Of a DNA stretch of 64,000 nucleotides, positions 10,249 to 21,507 are shown piece after piece (the stretch's first letter is position 1; every line of letters begins with the position of its first letter). The position numbers and the translations under genes were made by a program. The notes under the pieces were generated by a model. It had not been told where the DNA came from. It saw only the letters and a list, made by a program, of their open reading frames with translations, and did no database searches. Source of the DNA: Deinandra increscens subsp. villosa (Eukaryota; Streptophyta; Magnoliopsida; Asterales; Asteraceae). The stretch is taken from contig JBCNJP010000012.1 of assembly GCA_039602395.1 (NCBI GenBank), forward strand, positions 30,924,454 through 30,988,453, in the 5' to 3' direction.

Positions 10249-11189
10249 TTAATTAAAGTGGAAACGATTAATTAATTGGTTCTTCATGTACTTTAACTGT
10301 ATTATCAATGGATCACAAACCTTTGATTTTAATCTCTTATCAGCATTGATCATTTGTTCCTTCGGCCATGCAATAATATAGTTACTGCTTTTCTTCTCTG
10401 CAAGCTCCTTAATTGTTGTTATATTTTCTACTCGGTTTGGTAAAAATCCATGATCCTCCAAAACCTCAGATATGGAAACTCTACGGCAATTAGAAGGTAG
10501 TGGAACTCCATGAATCGTCTTATCTTTTAATGCTGGGAGTAATTGAGCCTATGCCACGATGTTCCTTTTTTCCCCAAGGTGCAGCTTAACAGTTTTGCAC
10601 CCCTGATCAGAAGTGACATTATAATAATAATATTAATTATAGCATATATATTAACAATTAATTAATTAAAGTTAAAAACTGAATAAATAAATTATCAAAT
10701 ATACTAATATATACACCTTAAATGAGATTACTGGCTCAACAGCAGCAGGAATGTCATCATTATTAGCAGGAGCAGGTTTTACTAATTTTGTAGGTCTCTT
10801 ATTTTTTTCCTAAATTGATGTCATATAATTAATTGATTAGTAACATATATATTAATTAACAATAACGTCAAAGTGATTTGTCAAATCCTTAATTATATAT
10901 ATATACCACTTCCTGCTGTGATGCCCCAGCAGTACTCGCTGCAGCAGCTACTACTTCTGTTATTTGTCTCTTTTTCACATAAAGACAGCATCAACATTTA
11001 ATTAGATGATCATATAGCAATTAGTTATAAGGGAAGTACACAATTGTGTAAATTAAAATAGTTACCCTTTCCTTTTGCCCGGGCGCTGTTGTAGATGGAG
11101 GAGTGTGTTGTGATACGGTCGCAGAACAGACCTACAATTCAATTAATTAATAAAATCGATCATAACCGGCTAAACATTAGTTAACTATC

Positions 11190-11560
11190 CAGATAACCAT
11201 TCGGATGAAGTACAAACTTGTCATAGCCGGAACAGTTAATTATTAATTATATTCCGGAACAACTCTAACTATCCTGATGAACTTTAACTATCCTGATGAA
11301 CTTGACCTATACTGATGAACTTCAACTATCCAGATGTACTATAACCATCCCGATGAACTATAACTAGAGACGCATGTTCATCGAGATGAACTAGAATCTC
11401 TCGGATCAAGTCTAACTATCCCGATGAACTTTACCTATCCTAATGAATTAATTATCCGGATGAACTATAACTATCCGGATGAACTATAACTAGAGACGCA
11501 TGTTAGTCCAGGTGAACTAGAATCTTCCAGATCAACTCAAATTCAGAACTGTTTCAAATC
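11190..11560. repeat. Short tandem GATGAACTATAACTATCC repeats inside a TNPA intron
   Basis: About fifteen imperfect copies of an 18-20 bp unit centred on CCGGATGAACTATAACTATC sit between two small TNPA exons. The same core (CCGGATGAACTATAACC) makes up the 120-bp array at 38300-38890, near the other end of the CACTA element. Confidence 0.8.
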
Positions 11561-11885
11561 CGTACCTTATCGGCCGACCTTTGAGATGAGTTTGATTGAG
11601 GAGATTGTTTTCGTGATGTATTGTGCGCAGAATTAATCATGTCCTACGTACAATTCAATTAGTTAACTAATTAATAAATAGGCGCTCATGGAAGATCGAT
11701 CATATCAGCAATAATACTTAATTATCGTTGTATTTACATTGGAATGCTGATTGCAACTGTTTTTAGATCATACAGTTGTAGTAAGAGGCTCCTCCGCAGA
11801 CTTTACCTACAAAATGATTTAATGATTTATAATTATAACTAATTGATAAAAAGTAAAGTATATAATATAATAAATTATAGGTATG

Positions 11886-11894
11886 TATACATAC

Positions 11895-11945
<51 letters not shown>
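11886..11945. repeat. (ATAC)n-(AT)n microsatellite
   Basis: ATAC tetranucleotides run into about 18 AT units, within an intron of the TNPA-like gene. Confidence 0.95.
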
Positions 11946-11949
<4 letters not shown>

Positions 11950-13538
11950 GTCCCTTACAAAATTTACCGCTTTATCAACTTGTTTTTCTTGAATTATGCG
12001 GTTCATAAACGTCATAAGCATATCAATTTTTTCATCCTGTGCTTTAACCTTATCATTGAGATGCTCAACCTCTTGATCCTTTTTCTAACGCAACTGTTTT
12101 TCTTTTTTGAGTTCCGCCTCAAGTTTTTCGATCCGCTTTTTTAATCGCCCTTTTGGAGCACCCTGCCAATATCCACGGAAAGTCACTCCATACCCAATAC
12201 CTTTTATGTATCCACTCCTTTCCTTTCCAAGGAACAATGTCAGGGCATCCGTTCCCGGTTCTACGGTCACGGATCCCGCATTTATTTTTGTTTCATTCTT
12301 GGCCTGTAGTAATTAACTTAGTTAATGTAGTGAGGTGCTGTTAATTTTTAACATGTAAATAATTAGGTATATATATATATATAGCAAATAAGCTTACTAT
12401 ATCATCTGCTACACCCTTCAACGCAGGCGTTTTGTATTCCCCCTCTTTATTTACCCTTCCTTTCCTCCACATAAACGCTTGAGAGGGGGAATCATCAGCT
12501 ACACTTTCTTTGTTTTGTACCTTGTATTATAATAATTATATATATCAGACTTGAAACATACATTGCAAGTTCTTAACCATGAATAGGTGTAACACAGTTA
12601 GCTTATTACCATTTTTTCTTTCAGAAAGACGTATCCTCCCCATCCCATTGTATGATCATAAGTATATTGTGCTCGAACCTCTTTTACACTCTTTGACGCA
12701 GCCTTTCCAACAGAACAGTAGGATATATAATTATAATCTCATTTATAATTAACACTTACCTTAATTAATAAAATATGCAGTTTGAATTTAATAGAAACCT
12801 TAAATTCTTCAGATTTTGTATATGCTACAAATTTATCCCAGTCTTCTTTTTTCACAATAGCGCGATACATCTTTGGAACTTTCTCAAGCACAGTGGGTTT
12901 TTCTAGGTTTGGATGAATGTGTTTTTCGAACATCTTTCTTCTAAAACTCCTTAGAAACCCACCAAGCCTTACCATTATAGCACCCTTTCGACAGTCATCA
13001 ATTTTGACTAATTGCTGAAAAAATAACATATGACAAGATTTTTTAGTCACATGGAATTCAATAACAAACTTAATATGAGAAAATGTTTAATCTGTTTCAT
13101 AACCTAAATCTCTGCCCACATCTTGTTCGTGTCCTCTTTTGGCACATTCCCCCATTGTAGATACCTCAATCCAACCTCTGACCATGCAATGTCTCCCATA
13201 AACCTCTAAGCTCCTCGCCAATCCTTCCCAGCGCATCAAATGTTAGTGGCCATTTTTCCCCACCATTTTTTTTAAAATTTGGCACGCCATTTTGCCAACC
13301 GCGTCAACCCCCTCTTGTTTTCCTGTGGAGCAGAGGTTGTGGCTTCCTCATTCTCAGTAACTTGGGCATCATTATCGACTTGGGCATCATTGTTATCCAT
13401 TTCCTCTTATTCCAAAGAATCGTCATTGTTATCCATTTCCTCTTCTTCACTCTCTTGTGAATAATCATCATTGTATTCGCCTTCACTATTATATGTATGG
13501 TCATTAAGATCATTTAATGCTTCGCCGTCATGATCCAT

Positions 13539-13950
13539 TGTTAAATGAGATGAATCCTAAAATGAATAAATAGAGAATGAAATAAATGCGATGGAATAAT
13601 TAAGATGAAATAATTGAGGTGAAACAAATGATCTTCTGAAGATGACAGTGAAATTAATACTGGCGGGAATTAGGTAGTGATCTCCTGAAGATGATAGTGT
13701 GATGAATCCTGTAGAGGAATTTTTAGTGATAGGGAAGAAGAGAGTGATGAATCGTTTTGGTGATAAAATTTTGGTGAGAGGGAATGAGAACTGATTAGTG
13801 AATTTTGGGGAAATTTGAAAAATGGTGGGAAGTAATTTGGGGATGATCGATCAGGGTGAAAGCATCTCACTTAATAAGGACGTGACATCATTTATCGGTT
13901 TTAATATAAACTCAATTAATTCCAAACATAGATATAATAGTGTTTTAAAG
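13539..13950. other. Upstream region of the TNPA-like gene
   Basis: Non-coding region above the probable TNPA start. Short imperfect repeats of the type GAAATAA and TGATCTCCTGAAGATGA occur at 13600-13700. No clear TATA position can be assigned. Confidence 0.4.
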
Positions 13951-14905
13951 AGTTAAATACGATTTGCGTCCCTGTGGTTTGGTGGTTTTAACTGTTTGAG
14001 TCCAATTTTCAAATTATTAACAAATTTAGACTGAGGTCTGTTTTTTGCTACTCTTTGAGTCCCTGGACCCAAACCCCGTTAAAAAAGCCGTTAACCCCTC
14101 CCTCATGTGACTTGCCATGAGGGTAAAAATGTCATTAATTTACATAGCATGACCTAACGTCCCTTGTCTGCACTTCATCCCCTCAGTAGCCACTCGCAAA
14201 TTAATGTACCAACATAGGCATTGACCTTTACATCCCCTGATATTCAAAATTAGGCCAATACATCATACATAAACACTAGAATAACAATGAGTTTTATTTG
14301 GTGCTCAAGTACAAGATAAACATTAACCAACTAAAAACAACAACAAATTTTAGTTTCTTCACTTCAATCTCCAACTCTTTCACAATTTCAACAGCTCGTT
14401 CACACAAAGGTGGATTAGCCTAGCTAACAAAACCACAATTTGAACCCTGTTCATAAAATTGGACATAGTGTAAGAATCGGATGACACATTTGATTGTTAA
14501 CAGTCGAAAAAACTCACTATTCGAGCACAACAGTGAAACCGACGACCTAGGTTTGCTTTGGTCCATGAAGTGCGTATGACGGTTGTAGATCCACACGAAC
14601 AAATCACCATTTTTGTTGTAGATCTTCAGTGGGTGAAATGATGGTCGAGATTGATTTGGACAATTGGGTGGGAGGTAACGGACGGCAAAGGGTATTATTT
14701 AAGGAAGGGTGACAATGAAATAACATTTTTACCCTCATGTGCAAGTCACATGAGGGAAGGGTTAACGGCTCTTTTAACGGGGTTTGGGTCCAGGAACTAA
14801 AATAGTAGCAAAAAACAAACCTCAGTCTAAATTTGTTAATAATTTAAAAAATAGACTCAAACAGTTAAAACCACCAAACCACAGGGACGCAAATCGTATT
14901 TAACT
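13951..14905. mobile_element. 955-bp non-autonomous element with ~190-bp inverted ends (Mutator-like)
   Basis: The left end AGTTAAATACGATTTGCGTC (from 13951) and the right end (to 14905) are inverted repeats extending to about 14140 and 14716 with few mismatches. They include ACCCAAACCCCGTTAAAA and CCTCATGTGACTTG on the left. The core has no coding capacity worth reporting. Long inverted ends without a transposase suggest a Mutator-like MITE. The flanks give only an imperfect 9-bp match (TGTTTTAAA versus TATTCTAAA), so the target duplication is uncertain. Confidence 0.7.
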
Positions 14906-15026
14906 ATATTCTAAACATACCTTTAAAATGATCTTTAAATGTAAAATGGAATATTAAGCAATAAATTTAATGATAATTGTATCCTAATGAATTTGTATAC
15001 GTAACGAAAAAAAAGATGCCAAGTAC

Positions 15027-15027
15027 T

Positions 15028-15068
<41 letters not shown>
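15027..15068. repeat. (CA)n(TA)n microsatellite
   Basis: A short CA run is followed by TA units. Confidence 0.9.
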
Positions 15069-15071
<3 letters not shown>

Positions 15072-15180
15072 ATAATACTATATAATACATATTGGAGAGA
15101 GAAAATGGAATTTCTTAATTTTAAGACGCGTACATATTATAATGCATTATGTACAAGTCTTAACTGCACAAACATTCTTG

Positions 15181-15258
15181 AAACCCTAGGTATATAAACT
15201 ACCTTTTCTCATTTCTCATTTTCCCGTCATCCCTCTTGAAACCCTAGCTCTCTCGGCG
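15181..15258 (+). promoter_or_regulatory. Promoter-like segment with TATA box and two telo-boxes
   Basis: TATATAAA at 15191-15198 is preceded by AAACCCTA (15182-15189), and a second AAACCCTA lies at 15239-15246, just before an ATG at 15259. The intervening sequence is CT-rich like a plant 5' leader. AAACCCTA (telo-box) is known to be enriched in promoters of plant ribosomal-protein and nucleolar genes. The segment probably came with a captured host gene. Confidence 0.5.
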
Positions 15259-17500
15259 ATGGCGAACGCTCGGTTGCCGTCTCTCTCAGTCTCACTTCCG
15301 ATAGACCACCGGCCGTCGCATTTGGATCTTCCTCAACTTCATCGTCATCGTCTGCAACAAATACATGTGAAAACAGCCGCAGCTATCATCATGTAGATGA
15401 GTTTTGATTCCCCGATACACCGCCACTGGAATCCCGCTTCAGGTAACTTTATTTCCATCTCTACGCCGCAATCTCTGTTTTCCGTCGCTCACTCACCCGT
15501 TTTCCCCTTTGATTTTGATCCATAGCTGTTAGTCTCCCTCTCGGTCCGACGAAAACGGTCTCCGGTGGGCCGAACCCTTACCCCAGTCTCTCTCTATTCG
15601 TGAAAGATGCCATCGTCTCTCTCGCCAAAGGTATAAGTGAAGGCTTCCCCAAACCCTAAATTGAATACGAATCTGTGAAGGCATCCTTAAACACTATGTT
15701 CTCAAATCCCTTATTAGGGTTCAATCCTCATCTAACTGGTTCCTGATTTTTCATTTGGCGTAATTTGAACTTAAATTTTTCAAATAGCGGATGAATAACG
15801 GGCGATGCTTCCGATATGGTACTGGATTTCAGCGGAGGTTATGGTTCTGATCGAAAGAGGTAATTCAACCGAGACCCCTTAACTCTATGGAATTGCTATG
15901 GTACAAATGTTTCAATACTGATTCAGCTGAAAGCAAAGTTTGGGTGGTGTCATTCCTTTAAATGGCCTTGCAGATAACGAGGTTAGCTGACTAAGTCAAT
16001 TTACATTCATGTTTAATTAACTTAGTTGGTGTATTTAAAATTCTAATAGCATCACAAAATCGAATGTGAACTATTAGACCAGTGACAAATCCGAATGTGA
16101 ACCATGGTTATCTCCTTTTGAAGGTAAAGTGTATTCAATTGCATCGCAACTATCTTTACAAATAGGACTGTATTGCTTATAGATAAACGCTGCAGGTTAG
16201 TGGTTTTATTTATTAACTGGGGCTTGAAATTCAGAAGTTCAAAAATGATTTCAGTTATAAGTGGTAAAAGGGGTATATGGATTTGATGAATTTATGATGT
16301 TCATATGGGTTTGATGGTAAAAGGCGCCTTTGCATGTCTTTTATATGGATTTGATGATCTTCTATTTCTTTGTAACAGGTTTTTCTGCCTGTTTGTCACT
16401 TTTGATTCACCTTTGTAACATGTTTTTCTTTGTAACAGGTTGATGATGACACCAACATACCAAGGGTGTATTTTAACTTACTACCCCATGCACAGCTCTT
16501 CGACAGAATGGACAAAATTGATGTTCTAACAGGTTACATTCTCATGCATAAAATAATCAAAAAATTACAGTTATTAATTAATTAAAATCTTATTTGACAT
16601 TGATTTTCTAAGTGCTAACTGATTGTAACCGTGTTTGTTATAATCTCATGTTCATAATGTCTATCATTTAGTGTACTAAGTTTTAACTCCTCTTTCCATT
16701 TAAAAGAACTTTTCTTGTCTGAGCTAATCTGATTGGATATTAATTGATTTTGTGAAACGTGAACTCCCACATTTTGATTTAGATGATTTCATGATTCAGT
16801 TATTTGACTGCGTTGTTATTAGCAAACGTCACTCAAACATTTGAATTAGAACTATCACTTGAATAGAACTTGGGTCTAATGGTACAAACTTTGGATTGTT
16901 ATGAAAACAAAGGAATACAGTTACTATGTGCCGCCAAACATGAACCAAAACTAAACATGAACCAAAACTTAAAAGAGGCTATATTTTGAAAGAATGATTT
17001 CTAAGACCATCTGCATATCTAGATAATTAGATTCTTTATTAGGCTGCACGTTTGCATTTGCTGTATTTTTTTTATAACCTGAGGCACGTAATCAGCCCAG
17101 CACATTGTCATTTAGACCAATACAAGTAAAAAATTTGACTTAAAAAGATGAAGTTAATTATATCTACATCATTTACTATACTATGTATATTTGGGTATGT
17201 TTAGTAACTTGAATTTAAAGAATTTTTTTTTTTGTAGTTTGAAATCTGTGATTTGTGTCGCTTTTGTAGTGAAGGTATGCGATTATTCCCCTTCGTAGAT
17301 ATATGATATGTATACATCTTTATAGGTTGAGATCAATGTCTTTTGGCAAAGGCTAGCTAATAGTCTTCGAAAACCTTATGCAGTTTCCCATTTTTATCAT
17401 CCGAGTTTGCATCCGTGGCCTGTTCTTTTTTATGAAGGGATGGTGGGCAGTGGATTACTTTAAGTCAGTGGGATCTTCTTTTTGGAAGTAATTATCTTAT
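15259..17500 (+). pseudogene. Captured host-gene fragments (exon-like pieces, unidentified)
   Basis: From the ATG at 15259 a frame of 46 codons runs to a stop at 15397. Several GC-richer blocks flanked by splice-like borders follow: one ending CGCTTCAG before GTAACT near 15441, one ending GCCAAAG before GTATAAG near 15629, one near 15830-15858 before GTAATTC, one at 16440-16531 (encoding IPRVYFNLLPHAQLF) and one at 17325-17470 (encoding RKPYAVSHFYHPSLHPWPVL). Each is short, and their frames do not form one protein. I do not recognise the parent gene or genes. The pattern fits transduplicated exons carried by a transposon. Confidence 0.4.
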
Positions 17501-17509
17501 GGAGGAGAA

Positions 17510-17740
17510 ATGCAAGTTGTTGTCTCCAAGAATGGAGCTGTTGCAGCTAGGAAGAATGGAGCTGTTGCAGCTAGGAAGAATGATGAATCAAGTGACGTGT
17601 CGGATTCAGATGACAGCGACAGTTCAGATGAAGAAACTTCGCTTTTAATCCCTATGCTATCTTTTTATTTATATATTATTTTTTCATGTTGCCAGTCTAT
17701 CATGTATTCTTATTATTATGTATTTTATGCAGACTCTTAA
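17510..17740 (+). pseudogene. Nucleolin-like N-terminal fragment
   Basis: The frame begins MQVVVSKNGAVAARKNG, repeats the KNGAVAARKN unit twice, and moves into an acidic-serine block (SDVSDSDDSDSSDEET). Basic KNGA repeats followed by Ser/Asp/Glu clusters are typical of the N-terminus of plant nucleolin, a nucleolar rRNA-processing protein. No RRM domain follows; the frame runs into hydrophobic, intron-like translation. It therefore looks like a captured exon rather than a gene. Other acidic nucleolar proteins remain possible. Confidence 0.4.
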
Positions 17741-18689
17741 AGTTCTCTATACACATTTGTTATTCGTTTCTGTTTTTTACTTGGTTATATGTTTGTAGTA
17801 ATCCCTGAGTGTTTCCTTGTGTGTTTCATAAAATCCGTGCTCGAGGCGTTTAAATATATCCACATATAACGTGAGTTAGTTACTTCGTTTCTAAATTTTG
17901 TTGAATTTGTTTTTGTGAAGATTATGTTGTGATTTTGTAAAAAAAATTATGTTTTAAATTTAAAAAACGAAATAGAACGCCCGAAACTAATTAAATAGAT
18001 GGTTCATCTTGCATAGTAAAAAAGTATCGTGTGAGGCTGTGACCTCCTTATGTTTAGCATAGTCCCGAAAAGCCTACAGCATTTGACTCTCAAAAAATAG
18101 TGTATTGGAAATAAAACTTAAATGTCTAGATCTGTAGTAATGCTTAGTAATTGCTGGTTTTTAAACATCTAGCAACTTTAGGCCATCTGAAGCCCTTTTA
18201 GAAGCATTTCCAGGTATGTTATGTATTGTGGTTATGATAAAATCAATGAAATATAGATTTTAACTTTACATTCCAGGGGCAGATGCTGTTCCGGTTGAGG
18301 AAAATGAAAAGTTTCCTGGTATTCTTAGCGATAAAGAGTGGTGAGATCTTTATGGTCATTGAAATTGTTATGTTTTATGAGGTCCTCTTAATGTGACCTC
18401 ATCAAAACTATCATCAAAACTATTATGTTCAAAAATTCAACTTAAAACACTATTTATGACTGATTGCATGGCGTACGACACGGATTAACTTCCTCACTAT
18501 GGAATTCATTGACCCTCGGATTTTGATTTAAAAAGTACTATGTTATTACTGATATCTTAAAACTATGTTGATGTCTTCTATCTTACAACTCATTTGGTTC
18601 TAAATTACTATGTTTGTAACCAATATATATTTAAGTTCGGGTGTTTGTTGTTATTTGTTTGAGTTCTAAAAAAAACGAATATCTCGATG
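17741..18689. other. Non-coding stretch with one further exon-like piece
   Basis: Mostly AT-rich. At 18277-18342 a short block encodes ADAVPVEENEKFPGILSDKEW, preceded by CATTCCAG and followed by GTGAGATC, so it resembles a spliced exon of an unknown gene. Confidence 0.35.
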
Positions 18690-18828
18690 TAAATTGTCGT
18701 GCCGCCATAACAAGCGAACAAATAAACAAATACCGCGTTGTAGTTTCTTGTGCCGCTGCAACGCGCGAACAGAAGACAAATAACACGCTATACACTGTCG
18801 CCGCCGCAACGCGCGGGCACACAGCTAG
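18690..18828 (+). mobile_element. Helitron-like 3' terminus, triplicated
   Basis: The segment ends CTAG at 18825-18828 followed by T, as Helitrons do. Just before it is a GC-rich hairpin region, CCGCAACGCGCGG. Two diverged earlier copies precede it (near 18700 with TGCCGCCATAACAAGCGAAC and near 18752 with TGCCGCTGCAACGCGCGAAC). Helitrons often capture gene pieces, which would explain 15181-18342. I did not find the matching 5' TC end, so the extent is unknown. Confidence 0.5.
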
Positions 18829-21449
18829 TATATATATTATATATATATATCTTTCAATGTGTTGTAACAAGCTTTTCAATTGGCGTGTTGCTGCCGTCGA
18901 CACGGTTTCGATGCGTTTTGGAAAAACTTTGAATTACAGAACGCCTAAGGGCGGTTGGAAATGTTTAACGTTTCCAAACCGTTTATCGTGTGAAAGAAAT
19001 AAACACCACACGTAGAGAAAATGATTAGAGGCAATTGTGTTACTAAACAGTCTGAAATGTTTGAGGCAATCATGTGCTCACCTGGGGGGAAATGGCTCTT
19101 TCATGTGCAGCAGCAGCCCATCTGCACATAACACTCACAATCATTCATTCAAGATTTGAAGAAGAAAAATCATACATGTCATGTTGGTTCTATCGATATC
19201 AATTTGTTTCCTCGATCATCGTCCTAAAACCAAATAACCCATATATTAAACAAAAAATTAAATTTAAAACTATCATTTTCATTTTCACCCCTGTTGCGAA
19301 TTTAAAAAGTAAGGCAGGTTGGATTAAGAAAAGCAAGGGAGGTTTTAAATAACTGTCATGGTTAGATGAATAAAAATTACAATTAAAATTTACCTCATGC
19401 CTCTTAGTTCTATCCACAGATCCTTTGTACAGTGAAATCCTCCTATAACATTTTACGGAATCGGATAAAACTCAGCTTGTGCTAGGCAGATAGCCCTCAA
19501 TTGAGTTAAATGCATAAACCACTTGCAACTTAAGTTAAAATATTATCATCTATTATTGTGACTAATATAGTGGTTGGGCCTGACATATAAATATAACTTA
19601 ATAGGGCTAAATGTTCTGAAAAACTATTGCCTACTCAACTGATGCAACAATAATAAGAAGAAATCCAAAGAAAGGCAGACATAAGCTACTATTCATTAAC
19701 AATACAATTCTTTAGAAGCAAAAAAAAAAGACTCTTTAGATCTTAATAGAAGCATCTTAAACACAACAGAAAACCCCTAAATCAAATGCAATCAAATTTA
19801 CCACACATACACCATGATTAAAAAAATTGCACAATATTCAAGACATTAAAATACCTACAACTAATTAAAGAGTAGTCGGATTACATGTAACTGCAACATG
19901 GCACCATCAAGTCTAAAACTACTCATAATAACAAAATCAAAAAATATACTATACCAAAATCAATACTAAACCGTATTGTTTTCACTTGACTCACTGGGCA
20001 ATGTGTTGGGTATAAAATTTGGTTTCCAATTCCATTTCATTTACCATCTTGAAGAACTTTTATTACTCTAAATCTACTTTTATTGCCATCAGTAGAGTTT
20101 GGCAAAGGTTTTGATTCATTTTATAATATGAATTTCTTATAACTGCATTATCTTTTAATACAAAGGTTGACATATCAATTGAAGCAGATAAATTTATATT
20201 TATAAATGTGCAGTAATTGGTAAGGAATCAGCAAAAGAAAATTTGTAATAAACCAAGGTAATAAAGAAACCAATTGAATCAACTTGAAGCATCAGCTTAC
20301 ACTACATATTACTCTTAAAAGGTTTGGGCTCTTACATATTCCTCCATAAAAATTGCTTTCGCCAAAAAAAAAAAAAAAAAAAAAACTCACCCTTGTGCTA
20401 TTCTTGCTAAGGCAACCAAACGTATCTAAATCTTCACCTCAAAATACATATGGGAATTGATAATAGTTTGCTCAAAACACAATCAACGCAACAAACGATC
20501 TCTACACCTGCAGCCAAAAAAACAAAAAACATTAGGCCATCAAATAAAAAAGGAATGCAGCATAACAAACAACATCAAACATGTAGATATAAACCCCAAT
20601 CCCAAACAAAATCAAATGGTTGTAGGTACTGAAAATAATTCAAAATCACCCACCAGTAAAACCCCTTACATAGCTACCACAACACAAACGAAGAACACTA
20701 ATGTCAACAGTGGTCACTCAAACAAAACAAACAGCCCGTAGTCTAATTGATAACAAACCTAGGCATACACAAACATAAAAGGGAAGTTTAGAAAGAAAAA
20801 AAAGAAGCATGAAACAATGAAATCATCAATTGATAACAAATTGAAGCATCAAAAGTTTACAACAGAGTCCAATTAAGAAAAATAACCCGTTCAATTGTGG
20901 CTATATTGAGAAAGCAGTTCAATCGGTCACAGAAATATAGGTATAGAAGCACTAAAACGATCGATCGCAAAACACCAAATCAATCTATCACAATTAACCA
21001 AAAAAAAGAGGTAACAAAATTACCGGGTGTTGAAATCGACCGTAACAATGGATGAAATGCAGGAGGAGCCGTGCCTAGATAAGGAAGTGAAGGCGTGAAG
21101 CCATACTGCTACAGTGGATACTGTAACTGTGGGAAGTCTTCACGCATGCTTTATGTGGGAGTCGGTGAAGAAGAGCAGAGATATTGCGTAAGTTTGTGTG
21201 AGAGATCTGAGATATTGTGTTGTGCACCTGCAAAAAGGCTGGGATAACACGTGAAAGCAGACCTACAAAAAAAAAGGCTACGAACTTGTACACACCGCAT
21301 CATCTATTGTAAACTGGGAAGGGGCATCAACAACTTGTACAGCCTGCTTCAGTGCTTGTAAATTGCGCTTCAAGATAGTAACTTGTGCAGCAGAAGTTGT
21401 CACAAAAGTTTTGTAATGTTATATAGTATAATATATACATTATCACATC

Positions 21450-21452
<3 letters not shown>
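18829..21452. other. AT-rich stretch without a supported gene
   Basis: No domain is recognisable in any short frame. It holds a 22-base A run (20364-20385) and AC-rich, low-complexity stretches around 20450-20740. The block 21040-21290 is GC-richer and might be an exon-like fragment, but I cannot identify it. Confidence 0.5.
20364..20385. repeat. Poly-A run
   Basis: An uninterrupted run of A residues. Confidence 0.95.

Positions 21453-21503
<51 letters not shown>
21453..21503. repeat. (TA)n microsatellite
   Basis: About 25 TA units immediately before the tandem array at 21504. Confidence 0.95.

Positions 21504-21507
<4 letters not shown>

Larger units (their letters stand above)
10249..13538 (-). 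pseudogene. TNPA-like / PttA-En-Spm CACTA protein, decayed multi-exon gene
   Basis: Exon-like pieces read leftward. First is an acidic N-terminus from 13538 (MDHDGEALNDL...). Next is a block with GEKWPLTFDALGRIGEEL (about 13190-13265). Then comes 12739-13050 with GGFLRSFRRKMFEKHIHPNL and AIVKKEDWDKFVAYTKSEEF. 12612-12712 has YDHTMGWGGYVFLKEKM, 12398-12520 has PSQAFMWRKGRVNKEG, and 12088-12303 has TDALTLFLGKERSGYIKGIG followed by a Lys/Glu coiled coil. Small exons near 11600, 11080, 10940 and 10750 lead to a final exon ending in YIIAWPKEQMI. This order (basic WxxF core, YxHxxGxxGY, DxLTxxLG, coiled coil, AWPK tail) is that of plant PttA/En/Spm proteins. Splice-like borders such as TACTACAG at 12304 and GTAAGC at 12397 support the exons. 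In-frame stops at 13407-13409, 12085-12087 and 10549-10551 make it a pseudogene. Confidence 0.75.

Noticed and set aside
18641..19015. 124-codon plus-strand frame and its minus-strand partner
   Set aside because: It overlaps the Helitron-like terminus and a TA run, has no domain, and both strands are open only because of repeated GC-rich modules.
20364..20385. Retroposed gene or SINE tail
   Set aside because: A poly-A run alone; no gene-like or tRNA-related sequence upstream and no flanking duplication found.
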